From: Fuerstiella sp.
Lineage (GTDB): Bacteria > Planctomycetota > Planctomycetia > Planctomycetales > Planctomycetaceae
Length of the DNA stretch: 64,000 nucleotides
Assembly (NCBI GenBank): GCA_029245955.1
Contig: JAQWOH010000079.1
Location: 62,001-126,000, forward strand
Direction of reading: 5' to 3'
The position numbers and the translations under genes were made by a program. Positions within the stretch are counted from its first letter, which is position 1. Every line of letters begins with the position of its first letter. Below, in pieces: positions 26,132-35,046 of this stretch. Under the pieces are notes generated by a model, which made no database searches, had not been told where the DNA came from, and saw only the letters and a program-made list of their open reading frames with translations.

Positions 26132-29100
26132 ATGTTTCCTCGTTTTGACAACCTCACCGCTGAAAAAATCGGTCAGAACGCACGTTTACTGACGGAGCTC
26201 GGGTACTCTGAACCCGATTCCGCCATTCAGTGCCTGATGCGGCTGCACGATGCATCATTCGCATGCCGTCCGGCACAGTCCACACAGACCGATCGTTCTG
26301 TGCCGGTTTGGTATAAAACGCTTAAACGCATTCTGCTGGAAGCACCTGACCCTGAGGCCGTCATACGAGCGGCCGGCACTTTTGTGGCAAACAGCGGTTT
26401 GCCAGAGGACGCCTTTGCGCTGTTTGAAGAAACACCTCGGTCACTTGAGGTGCTGGCACGGCTGGCTTGCGGCAGCTCGTTTCTGACGCAGACGCTGCTG
26501 GCGGATACGGAGGCACTACGACACCTGTCAACCGAACGACGTACCGCGGAAATGAAGTCGCGAGAGAAGTTTTGCGATGAGGCACGAGAATTTCTTGTCG
26601 ACGCAGCGTTTCCGACAGAGCAGCTGGTGCGACTGCGGCGATTTCAGCGACGTCAGATTCTGCGCATCGGTATGTGTGACGCCTTCGGCCTGCTGGACCT
26701 GAAATTCGTGACGCTGCAGATATCTTTGCTGGCGGACGCAATGGTCCAGGTGTGCCTGGATATTGCCTGCCGGCAGGTTGGAGTTCACGAGCCTCCGTTT
26801 TCTGTACTGGCACTGGGTAAACATGGCGGTGAGGAATTGAACTACAGTTCTGACATCGATCTGATTCTGATCGCTGAGGCGGATTCGCCGGCCGCTCAAC
26901 GTGTCGCTCGTCAAATGATTGACGGGCTTAGCGGCAATCTGCGTACGGGTTTTCTGTATCGAGTTGACATGCGTCTGCGGCCCTGGGGTGACGCCGGACC
27001 GTTGGTGAGTACGCCGTCTGCCTATGCAGACTATCTGCGAAACAGCGCTGAACTCTGGGAAAAGCAGGCACTACTGAAAGTTCGCCTGATTGCCGGAGAT
27101 GAGAGACCGGGAATGCGGTTTCTTGCCGACGCACCGGAGCTGCTGTTTTCCGCCTCTGAAGCAGAGGTGTTGAGCAATGTTCGCAATATGAAAAGTCGGA
27201 TTGAAGATAAACTGCGTCGCGCAGGTAAGCTTTCTTCTGAAGTGAAACTCGGGGCTGGATCGATTCGTGATGTCGAGTTTCTGGTTCAGGCACTGCAGCT
27301 GATCCACTGCCAGACTGAGCCCAGACTGTCCAGCGCCAACACGCTGGATGCCCTGGTAAGGCTGACTGAGTTCAACATTATCGACGTGTCTGATTTTCGG
27401 CAGCTGCGTGAGGGCTACATCTTTCTGCGCAACATCGAACATGCTCTGCAGCTGATGCACAATCAGCAGACTCACGAATTGCCTGCCGATCCGGCACACA
27501 GACACTGGCTGGCTCGCCGACTGGACTACCCCAGTGAGACGGTGCTGCTGGAACGTTTTAACGCGCACCGGCAGGCTGTCCGCGCTATCTTTGACTGGTA
27601 TTTTGAAGAGCGTCCGGAGCGACCGCCAGGCACTGTCGCAGCCACGGATGCGGCACGGTCAATGGTCTCTGAGACTGTTGACCGGGACCTGCGCGGTTAC
27701 CTGTCACGGAATCAGTCTTTGCTGAATCATGTGAAAATGGACATTGATTGCTGCAACGGAAGGACGTCGCACGTTCACGTGACATCACTACCGGAGTCCA
27801 GTGACTTCAAACTGGTGACTGTTGTCAGTCCCGATGCACAGGGGCTCCTGTCCATGGTTTGTGCCGTCTTCTTTTCTGAAGAACTGGATATATGTCAGGG
27901 AAGTACGGCAGTCGGGCCGCTGGATGACCACATCGGTTTTGGAATCCCGGCTGATGTCTTCGCAGCGTTCTTTGTTGTACAGACGACTTCCCCCGGACCA
28001 TCGGCGTCGCACAGCGATCAGGTCGTGGAAGGCAGAGTGGAAGAATCACTGAACGAACTGCTGGAGCTGTCACGTTCCGGCGATCAGGAGGCCATGCGTA
28101 GAAACCTCGTGGATCGATTCTGTGACCGGTTGCAGCAACCGTCCGGAATCTCGGCGCCGCAGGCTGATCTGAGCCTGGAAATCTCAGATGTTGATACCAG
28201 GGGATTGACTCGACTGAACATCACCGCCGACGAAAGCTTTGGTTTTCTGTTTGAATTGTCCAACGCGCTCAGCCTGTGCGGCTTTTGGATTGTTCGAGCC
28301 GACCTTGGTACACATGACGGGCGCATTCGCGATGTCCTGTACATCACGGAATCTGACGGTTCTGTGATTGACCATGAATCCCGAGTGGAGGAACTTCGGA
28401 CGGCGGTCACGCTGATCAAGCAGTTTACTCACTGGCTTCCTTCCAACAGTGATCCTCATCAGTCCCTGCATCGTTTTCGCGGCTTGCTGCATCGAATTCT
28501 GGCCAATGAAAACTGGCGGGTTGACGTGGCTTCACTGCGGCAGCCGAAAGTTCTGCGGGCCGTTAGCCGCGTTCTGGGCATCAGTCGGCATCTGTGGGAG
28601 GATTTTCTGCGAGCTCATCCTGACGATCTGCTGCCCATACTGACTGATCCTGATCAACTCACACAGGCTGTTTCGGAAGGTGATCTGCGTCGGGAACTGC
28701 GGCTGCAGATGGAGGATCTGCAGGAGCCGGCAGAGACACTGAACCGATTCAAAGACCGGAATCTGTTTCGCATTGACCTGCGACACGTACTCGGACACTG
28801 TGGTGCCTTCGGCAACTTTTCGCGGGAAATCACCGAGCTGGCTGACGTAGTTGTCAAGGCCTCGTGCGACATGGCGTGGCGGGAACTGACGCAAATACAC
28901 GGGATTCCTCGCACTGATTTGAATGAACCATGTCAGTTCACGATTGCCGGGCTGGGAAAGTTCGGCGGGATCGAGATGGGGTTTGCCTCCGACATCGAAA
29001 TGTTTCTGGTGTTTGCTGACGAATGTCGCAGTGATGGTGCGGTGCCGCTGTCCGGCGTCAGTTTCTTCGAGCGACTGGTGAAACGCGTGACTGAGCTGGT

Positions 29101-29797
29101 GGACGCTCGGCACAAAGGAATCTTTGAAATCGACCTGCGGATGCGCCCTTTTGGCCAGGCGGGATCGGCAGCCGTCAGTCTGGCGGCGTTTCGAAGTTAT
29201 TATGCGCGTGACGGCCATGCATGGCCGTTTGAACGGCAGGCACTGGTCAAACTTCGATGTGTGGGCGGTGACTCAAAGTTCGCGGAATCTCTGATTACGG
29301 CCACTCATGAGGCGATCTATACCGGAGCCGGATTCGATTTCGGTGCCATGCGAGCGATGAGAGAACGACAGGTCCGCCAACTGGTTCATGGTGGTACCTT
29401 TAATGCCAAACTCAGCGATGGCGGTCTGGTTGATTGTGAATATGCGGTTCAGGCGTTGCAGCTGTCGTTCGGGCAGGCACATGCAGCTTTGCGCGGGGCT
29501 AATACGATGACGGCGCTGGCAGCGGCCAGCCGTACCGGTCTGGTCTCAACATCGCTGTTACACCAGATTCAGCAGGCGTACATTTTTCTGCGGCAGCTCA
29601 TTGACTGTCTGCGAATGGTGCGTGGAAATGCGCTGGACCTGACGGTGCCCGCAGTCGATACGTCGGACTTCCATCAGCTGGCCCGTCGCCTGGAAGTCGT
29701 TCACGGAACTGTGCTGTCGGCCGCTGCGCTGGAGTCTCACTTTGCCGCTGTTCGTGAGTTTTCACGCGTTGTTGAGCAGAAGTGCACAGGCCCATAG
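26132..29797 (+). CDS. glnE: GlnE-like glutamine-synthetase adenylyltransferase with two ACT-like insertions
   Basis: About 1221 residues from ATG 26132 (the frame opens at 26006). Two nucleotidyltransferase modules are visible. The first (about residues 224-260) has LALGKHGGEELNYSSDIDL with an intact DxD, then FLYRVDMRLRPWGDAG. The second (about 937-975) has GLGKFGGIEMGFASDIEMFL, where DxD reads DxE, then EIDLRMRPFGQAG. GlnE adenylylates and deadenylylates GlnA, the modules acting on opposite reactions. Between them is about 300 residues not in the usual 950-residue enzyme: an ACT-like stretch near 549-626 (LVTVVSPDAQGLLSMVCAVF) and another near 692-763 (RLNITADESFGFLFELSNAL). ACT domains usually sense amino acids. 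The DxE in module 2 may affect one activity. Confidence 0.88.
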   Translation: MFPRFDNLTAEKIGQNARLLTELGYSEPDSAIQCLMRLHDASFACRPAQSTQTDRSVPVWYKTLKRILLEAPDPEAVIRAAGTFVANSGLPEDAFALFEETPRSLEVLARLACGSSFLTQTLLADTEALRHLSTERRTAEMKSREKFCDEAREFLVDAAFPTEQLVRLRRFQRRQILRIGMCDAFGLLDLKFVTLQISLLADAMVQVCLDIACRQVGVHEPPFSVLALGKHGGEELNYSSDIDLILIAEADSPAAQRVARQMIDGLSGNLRTGFLYRVDMRLRPWGDAGPLVSTPSAYADYLRNSAELWEKQALLKVRLIAGDERPGMRFLADAPELLFSASEAEVLSNVRNMKSRIEDKLRRAGKLSSEVKLGAGSIRDVEFLVQALQLIHCQTEPRLSSANTLDALVRLTEFNIIDVSDFRQLREGYIFLRNIEHALQLMHNQQTHELPADPAHRHWLARRLDYPSETVLLERFNAHRQAVRAIFDWYFEERPERPPGTVAATDAARSMVSETVDRDLRGYLSRNQSLLNHVKMDIDCCNGRTSHVHVTSLPESSDFKLVTVVSPDAQGLLSMVCAVFFSEELDICQGSTAVGPLDDHIGFGIPADVFAAFFVVQTTSPGPSASHSDQVVEGRVEESLNELLELSRSGDQEAMRRNLVDRFCDRLQQPSGISAPQADLSLEISDVDTRGLTRLNITADESFGFLFELSNALSLCGFWIVRADLGTHDGRIRDVLYITESDGSVIDHESRVEELRTAVTLIKQFTHWLPSNSDPHQSLHRFRGLLHRILANENWRVDVASLRQPKVLRAVSRVLGISRHLWEDFLRAHPDDLLPILTDPDQLTQAVSEGDLRRELRLQMEDLQEPAETLNRFKDRNLFRIDLRHVLGHCGAFGNFSREITELADVVVKASCDMAWRELTQIHGIPRTDLNEPCQFTIAGLGKFGGIEMGFASDIEMFLVFADECRSDGAVPLSGVSFFERLVKRVTELVDARHKGIFEIDLRMRPFGQAGSAAVSLAAFRSYYARDGHAWPFERQALVKLRCVGGDSKFAESLITATHEAIYTGAGFDFGAMRAMRERQVRQLVHGGTFNAKLSDGGLVDCEYAVQALQLSFGQAHAALRGANTMTALAAASRTGLVSTSLLHQIQQAYIFLRQLIDCLRMVRGNALDLTVPAVDTSDFHQLARRLEVVHGTVLSAAALESHFAAVREFSRVVEQKCTGP

Positions 29798-29818
29798 CCA
29801 TTCAGGAAGCGCACAAAG

Positions 29819-29853
29819 AAGGCCCGTCGCTGAAATCGACGGGCCTTCCGGAT
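29819..29853. terminator. Bidirectional-looking terminator hairpin between convergent glnE and gap
   Basis: Perfect stem AAGGCCCGTCG (29819-29829) with CGACGGGCCTT (29837-29847), loop of 7, followed by CCGGATTTTTC on the plus strand. On the minus strand the stem is followed by CTTTG, a weaker T tract. It fits termination of glnE and possibly also gap. Confidence 0.75.
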
Positions 29854-29908
29854 TTTTCACTGATGCTCTGCAATTAACTCACACGATCTGCAGAACAACT
29901 TACGATTC

Positions 29909-30925
29909 TTAGAGTCCGGCAATCTTCTTGATCAAATCAATGGTACGGCTTGAATAGCCGAATTCGTTGTCGTACCAGCCGATGACCTTAACCATGTTGC
30001 CACCAACGACGCTGGTAAATGAACCGTCGAAAATGCAGCTGTTAGTGTTTCCGATGATATCGCTGGAGACGATTGGGTCTTCGGTGTATTCCATGATACC
30101 TTTGAACTCACTGTCAGCCGCAGCCTTAATGGCAGCGTTGATGTCATCAGCTGTGACATCCTTGCCAAGCACCGCCGTCAGGTCCGTGACACTTCCGGTG
30201 GCAACGGGCACGCGAAGAGCATAGCCCGTCAGCTTGCCAGCGACTTCCGGAAGAACCAGGCCGACAGCTTTGGCTGCACCTGTGGACGTGGGAATGATGT
30301 TGATGGCCGCAGCACGTGAACGCCGAGGATCGCTGTGCAGCTGATCCGCCACCTTCTGGTCATTGGTGTACGCATGACATGTGGTCATCAGCGCGTGTTG
30401 CAGGCCGAAGTTGTCGTTCAGAACTTTGACCATTGGTGCCAGACAGTTCGTTGTGCAGCTCGCATTGGAAATGCACTTGTGGTCTGCAGACAGCTGGTTG
30501 TCATTCACGCCCAGTACAACCGTCAGGTCCGGTTCTTTGGCCGGTGCAGAGATGACGACCTTCCGAGCTCCGGCCGTCAGGTGAGAGTCGAATCCAGGCT
30601 TGCCATCAGAAGCTCGACCAGTAAAGAAGCCTGTAGACTCCAACGCAACGTCGACACCGAGTTCACTCCAGGGAAGATCGCCAGGGTTACGCTCCGCACA
30701 AACCTTGATGGTTTTACCGTTGACGACCAGGTTTGAACCGTCCGTTTCAACGGTCCCGTTGAAACGCCCGTGAACACTGTCGTACTTAAGCAGATTTGCG
30801 AGGTCTGCGGGATTGCCGAGGTCGTTGATGGCGACTACGTCAAACTCGTCGGCTCGAGCTGCAAGAGCTCGAAATGTGATCCGTCCAATGCGACCGAAAC
30901 CGTTAATACCAACCTTAACTGACAT
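29909..30925 (-). CDS. gap: Glyceraldehyde-3-phosphate dehydrogenase
   Basis: 338 residues from ATG 30925 (GGAG about 10 bases upstream); the open frame runs to 31153 but the conserved protein begins MSVKVGINGFGRIGR. NAD-binding GxGxxG; INDLG after the second strand suggests NAD rather than NADP preference. Catalytic Cys157 in SNASCTTNCLAP and His184 in TTCHAYTNDQ. SRAAAINIIPTSTGAAKAVG and WYDNEFGYSSR are typical. Oxidises glyceraldehyde-3-phosphate to 1,3-bisphosphoglycerate in glycolysis; no other glycolytic gene is beside it. Confidence 0.96.
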   Translation of the reverse strand: MSVKVGINGFGRIGRITFRALAARADEFDVVAINDLGNPADLANLLKYDSVHGRFNGTVETDGSNLVVNGKTIKVCAERNPGDLPWSELGVDVALESTGFFTGRASDGKPGFDSHLTAGARKVVISAPAKEPDLTVVLGVNDNQLSADHKCISNASCTTNCLAPMVKVLNDNFGLQHALMTTCHAYTNDQKVADQLHSDPRRSRAAAINIIPTSTGAAKAVGLVLPEVAGKLTGYALRVPVATGSVTDLTAVLGKDVTADDINAAIKAAADSEFKGIMEYTEDPIVSSDIIGNTNSCIFDGSFTSVVGGNMVKVIGWYDNEFGYSSRTIDLIKKIAGL

Positions 30926-31216
30926 TCTGAAAGACTCCGACGAATACGGGATGTGATATCGCGCTGCGAGAAAGGGAGACGGCACCGAGCCGCTCACGCA
31001 ACTTCCAGCCGCCTGGCAACGTGTGACGAAGGCGGCGCGCAAAATGAACGCAGAAGTTGCCGATGACCTGCAGACTTTAGCGTCCACGACCCGCAATGCA
31101 AGTGTGGCGCCTGATCCGGACTGAATTCGTGGCGCCGAACGGCTCAGATTCACGTCAGCCCCGATGAATCACTGCGTTCCTCCGCGTCGGACGATTCCGG
31201 GGCCGCATTGGGACAA

Positions 31217-31933
31217 TCAAGCGTCGATCAGTCCTTCGCGGATCGCCCATCGACACAGACCGACTCGATCGGTGGCCCCAACCGTTTTCATAATGCGGTA
31301 CTTGTGACTTTCCACGGCCTTCGAAGAAATGTCCAACTCATTCGCAACCTCCGATACGCGCCTGCCCTGAGCGATTCGCAGCAGTACGTCCCATTGCCGA
31401 TCGGTCAGCTTCCGGAGGTGGACACTGGCCACGCAATGAAAGTCGCCGTTTGAAGTCAACTCGACTCTGTCCGACAGGAGCGGTGACAGAACATTGGTTC
31501 CGGAAGTGATGCGCACGAGTTGTTCATTCAGTGTGCCAATATTGTCCCTGCGGGACAACAGCCCCGCTATGCGGTTATTCACCACAAGGTCCAGCTGCCG
31601 ATCAGTCAGGGAATCCGCAAACACGGCGACCCGAGTTTCGCCCATTTTTACGGCGAGTTCACTTAGTATTTCGCGAAAGCCTTCGGTGACGATCTTTTCC
31701 CCCATGACAACAACACGTGGCTGCTGCGTTCTGATCGCGTCCAACAGTCCGTTGACCGTGTCGACCGATTGTACATCTCGAAAGCTGCCATATCCCGCCA
31801 GGCACCACGCGATCGACTCGGCTCCCAGTCGATAGGCTGTCGCCAGTACAATCTTCGTCGCCGGGGTGATGGAGTCCGGCAGCGAGGCACTCGCCGTCTG
31901 GCTGCTGTTGACATTCTGTTCGGTGAGTGTCAT
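31217..31933 (-). CDS. LuxR-family two-domain regulator with degenerate receiver
   Basis: 238 residues from ATG 31933 with GGAGG at good spacing. The C-terminal HTH is a classic LuxR/GerE one: LTDRQWDVLLRIAQGRRVSE then DISSKAVESHKYRIMKTVGA. The N-terminal part has a receiver-like alternation (IVLATAYRLGAESIAWCLAG, RVVVMGEKIVTEGFREIL), but the phosphoacceptor position after RVVVM is Gly-Glu rather than Asp, so phosphorylation is unlikely. DNA-binding transcription regulator, cytoplasmic. It lies downstream of htrA in the same direction with a hairpin between, so it is probably its own unit. Confidence 0.82.
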   Translation of the reverse strand: MTLTEQNVNSSQTASASLPDSITPATKIVLATAYRLGAESIAWCLAGYGSFRDVQSVDTVNGLLDAIRTQQPRVVVMGEKIVTEGFREILSELAVKMGETRVAVFADSLTDRQLDLVVNNRIAGLLSRRDNIGTLNEQLVRITSGTNVLSPLLSDRVELTSNGDFHCVASVHLRKLTDRQWDVLLRIAQGRRVSEVANELDISSKAVESHKYRIMKTVGATDRVGLCRWAIREGLIDA

Positions 31934-32185
31934 GTATCGCTCCTCCGTGAAAAACTGCAGACAGAAAAACATCACTTCATCCGAGGTGATAATCCTTTTC
32001 ATAAAAGGAAAACTCTCAGCGCGGCGGGAGTTCTATTCGAAATTAGCACCGACTTCAGAGAGGGTATACCCTTATAGTGCAATATGAGTGATTCGGCCTA
32101 GAGCGGTTCGGGCACATGGCCTGGTGGCAGCAGGAACAACTGAATTCACTGGCTTTCAGAGGCCTTCTGTGCGGTTCCGGACACG

Positions 32186-32221
32186 ACACAAGGGCACGGC
32201 AAACTGCCCGTGCCCTTGTGT
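32186..32221. terminator. Perfect inverted repeat between htrA and the LuxR-type gene
   Basis: 14-bp perfect stem: ACACAAGGGCACGG (32186-32199) pairs with CCGTGCCCTTGTGT (32208-32221), loop of 8. It lies just after the htrA stop, in the 342-base gap before the LuxR gene. A T tract is short on both sides, so termination is plausible but not certain; a regulatory role cannot be excluded. Confidence 0.6.
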
Positions 32222-32275
32222 TTCCGTAACACCATCGCCCGCAGTGTAGTCCATTTTCCGACGTCAGCCGTAGGC

Positions 32276-33844
32276 TCAGTTACGGTCTTGGCCTGTTAGT
32301 TTGATGGTGACGAACCGAGACACACTGGAATTCCCTCTGGAAACCTTCACCAGAAACAGAGCGCGGCCGGCCTGTCGAGCCGTTTTCATTGCGTTTTCCA
32401 TTTCCGCAATGGTGTTCACCGTGCGGTTGCCGACCCGAGCGATCACCATGCCGGCTTCCAGTCCGGCGTCATCGGCAGCACTATTCGATTCGACCGAGGT
32501 AATCACGACGCCGCTGCTGGAGGACATTCCCAGTTGGTTTACCAGATCCTCCGTCAGGTTCTGGATGGAAATGCCCACGTCGTTGATTTCAGCAGACTGT
32601 TCGTCTTCAGAAGCCGGTCCGCCATCCGATTCGTTGTTTTCCAGGCCGCTCAGATCGTTTGGTCGCTCAGCAACTGTGATCTTCAGATTTCGCTCACGGC
32701 CATCGCGAAGAATCTTGATTTCGTATTTCTGGCCGATCGTGAGTCTTTCCACCACGCCCAGCATATTGCGGTCGTTGGCAATCCGTCGACCGTCGACTTC
32801 CAGAATCACATCGCCTTCGCGGAATCCAGCCTGTGCGGCCGGCGAATCCTTGACCACTCCGGTTACGACGACGCCGCGGGGGATTTTCAGATCAAAGGCT
32901 TTCGCCAGGTCCGCGTTGAGTTCCTGCATGGTGATACCGACATAGGCTCGACGGACTTCTCCTGTGTTTCTAAGTTGATTGGCCACCCACTTCGCGTGAG
33001 ACGCCGGAATCGCCAGGCTGACACCGTCGTAGCCCCCGCTGCGAGTAGAAATAGCCGTATTGATACCGACGACTTCGCCACGAAGATTCACCAGCGGGCC
33101 ACCGCTGTTGCCGGGGTTGATGGCCGCATCAGTCTGCAGGAATTCCTGCGGCAGACTACTACTGGTCATGCCCCGTCCCTTGGCACTGATGATGCCCTGC
33201 GTGACGCTGCGATTCAGGCCGAAGGGGCTGCCGAATGCAAGTACCCAGTCGCCGATTTCCATTTGTTCGTCGTCGCCGAGTACCAGGATTGGCAGTTCTT
33301 CCTTTGTCTCAATCTTCAGTACGGCAACGTCGGAACGCGGGTCCGTCTTCACATCCACGACCGTAAACTCTCTGCCGTCAGCCAGCTCAATTATGATTTC
33401 TTCTGCGTCATCAACAACATGGTTGTTAGTCAGAATGACTCCGCTGGAATCGATAATGAAGCCTGAACCCTGACCACCGGGCATTCGGTATTCGCGTTCA
33501 CGACCATTTTCCTGTTGATCCAGAAAATCCCTGAAACGTGGGTCGTCGAAGAACTGTCTCATGAGCGGGTCGTTGCCAAACGGTGAACGTCGTGCCGTCT
33601 GACGAACCACCTTGCCTCTGGTCTTAATCGAAACGACCGCAGGCAGTGTATGTTTACTGACCTGTCGAAATGCATCGGAAAGCTCATACGCCTTGCTGAA
33701 GGCGGGGCTGTTCTGAGTTTCTGCACGTTGAAGTTGTGTCTGTGCAGCGGCGTAGTTTGTTCCGTTCAGCTGGTGGGTGATTCCGACAGCCAGAAATGTG
33801 GCTGCACCTACCAGCAGGACTGACGGCCATTTTTGAAGTTTCAT
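32276..33844 (-). CDS. Deg/HtrA-type serine protease with two PDZ domains
   Basis: 522 residues. A signal anchor is near residues 8-25. The S1C protease domain shows the triad His142 (LTNNHVVDDA), Asp172 (DPRSDVAVLKI) and Ser247 (NPGNSGGPLV). The first PDZ begins near 285 (RAYVGITMQELN, SPAAQAGFREGDVILEVDG) and the second near 430 (LGMSSSSGVVITSVESNSAA, GLEAGMVIARVGN). Periplasmic quality-control chaperone/protease; the PDZ domains bind exposed C-termini and control activity. Length fits DegP/DegQ-like proteins. The exact ortholog (DegP, DegQ or MucD) cannot be told from sequence alone, so no symbol is given. Confidence 0.93.
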   Translation of the reverse strand: MKLQKWPSVLLVGAATFLAVGITHQLNGTNYAAAQTQLQRAETQNSPAFSKAYELSDAFRQVSKHTLPAVVSIKTRGKVVRQTARRSPFGNDPLMRQFFDDPRFRDFLDQQENGREREYRMPGGQGSGFIIDSSGVILTNNHVVDDAEEIIIELADGREFTVVDVKTDPRSDVAVLKIETKEELPILVLGDDEQMEIGDWVLAFGSPFGLNRSVTQGIISAKGRGMTSSSLPQEFLQTDAAINPGNSGGPLVNLRGEVVGINTAISTRSGGYDGVSLAIPASHAKWVANQLRNTGEVRRAYVGITMQELNADLAKAFDLKIPRGVVVTGVVKDSPAAQAGFREGDVILEVDGRRIANDRNMLGVVERLTIGQKYEIKILRDGRERNLKITVAERPNDLSGLENNESDGGPASEDEQSAEINDVGISIQNLTEDLVNQLGMSSSSGVVITSVESNSAADDAGLEAGMVIARVGNRTVNTIAEMENAMKTARQAGRALFLVKVSRGNSSVSRFVTIKLTGQDRN

Positions 33845-34182
33845 TGCGTTTTCCCCTCGAATTGTTGGATGATAACCACTTCACCGGCGGCAGTTCCGGC
33901 CGTGGTGTGTTGTCGATTCCTGTCCTGTCCTGACTTCGACGTGTGACCGGGACAGGTGGCTGGACTGTAGGAGTGAGTTGCCGCAACAGAAGCTAACCGG
34001 CGTCATTTTCGCTACTTTCGCGAGTTCACGAAGAAATCGTTTGCTGAGGTTCACTTTTTTGCTGGTCCTTGTTTCGTTCCATCTCCGTCGCGACTTATGA
34101 TGACCAGCCCGCAACGCCCCAGGCTGAGTGTCTGTTTCCTCGGACGCGTGACATCCGCGTTTTTCCATAGAACATTATTCCG
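33845..34182. other. Divergent intergenic region between htrA and rnc
   Basis: About 340 bases, no coherent ORF. It should contain promoters for htrA on the minus strand and rnc on the plus strand; no element could be assigned with confidence. Confidence 0.4.
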
Positions 34183-34899
34183 TTGAGCCAAGTGTCCAAT
34201 AACAACGCCGCCGAAGCGGACCTGTCTGCCCGCGATCGAGTTCTACTGACGTGCGAACACCGGATTGGTTATTGTTTTCGTGACAAGAGTCTGTTGCAGC
34301 GAGGCCTGACCCACAGTTCCTGCGCTGTGACTCGTCTGGACTGCAATGAGCGAATGGAGTTTCTGGGCGACGCTGTTCTGGGAATGGTGATCTGCGAATA
34401 CCTTTATCAGAATTTTCCTGATCAGCGTGAGGGCCAGTTGACGCAGCAGAAGTCACACCTTGTCAGTCGGGCGGTCTGTGCCCAGGTGGCTTCACGGCTC
34501 GAACTGGAACAGCTCATTTTTGTTGGTAAGGGGCTGCAGGCGATCCCTGAGTCGTTAAAGGCGGCTGTGGTTGAGTCACTGATTGCGGCCATTTATCTGG
34601 ATGGCGGGTATGAGGCGGCTGGCAGTTTCATTCGGCGGGCATTCGGCAGGGAACTCGAAAACTGCTCGGATGGCGACGCTGAGAACTACAAGAGTCTGCT
34701 GCAGGAAGAAATTCAGCGCGATGGCAGCCTGATACCGCAGTATGTGATCGTCGAAGAACGCGGCCCCGATCACGCTCGGGAGTTTCATATGGCTGTGCAG
34801 ATCGGCGAGCAACGGTTTGAGGGCGCATGGGGACGCAGTAAGAAGGAGGCAGAGCAGAAAGCTGCCATGCATGCTCTCGACGTCCTTCATGCAGGCTAA
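34183..34899 (+). CDS. rnc: Ribonuclease III
   Basis: 238 residues; TTG start at 34183 (a GTG at 34192 is an alternative). Cuts double-stranded RNA in rRNA and mRNA processing. The signature CNERMEFLGDAVLG (residues 54-67) carries two metal-binding acidic residues. The second acidic motif reads KAAVVESLIAAIYLDGG: the conserved Glu is present, but the position occupied by Asp (E. coli D114) is Ala. The C-terminal dsRBD (about 160-235) ends with GRSKKEAEQKAAMHALDVL, as usual. The Ala substitution may be lineage-typical or may change catalysis. No era or fabD neighbours. Confidence 0.92.
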   Translation: MSQVSNNNAAEADLSARDRVLLTCEHRIGYCFRDKSLLQRGLTHSSCAVTRLDCNERMEFLGDAVLGMVICEYLYQNFPDQREGQLTQQKSHLVSRAVCAQVASRLELEQLIFVGKGLQAIPESLKAAVVESLIAAIYLDGGYEAAGSFIRRAFGRELENCSDGDAENYKSLLQEEIQRDGSLIPQYVIVEERGPDHAREFHMAVQIGEQRFEGAWGRSKKEAEQKAAMHALDVLHAG

Positions 34900-35046
34900 T
34901 CGTGTGGTTATGTGTTGGCGACAAACGTGTCCCGCTGGTCATTTTTCTGAAGCTGACTATCCTTTTGCTCTGAACACATTGTAACTCGCCGATTCACGGT
35001 TCATGGCAGGCGCGTTTTTCCTGAATTCCTGCAGGAGTGACGGTGT

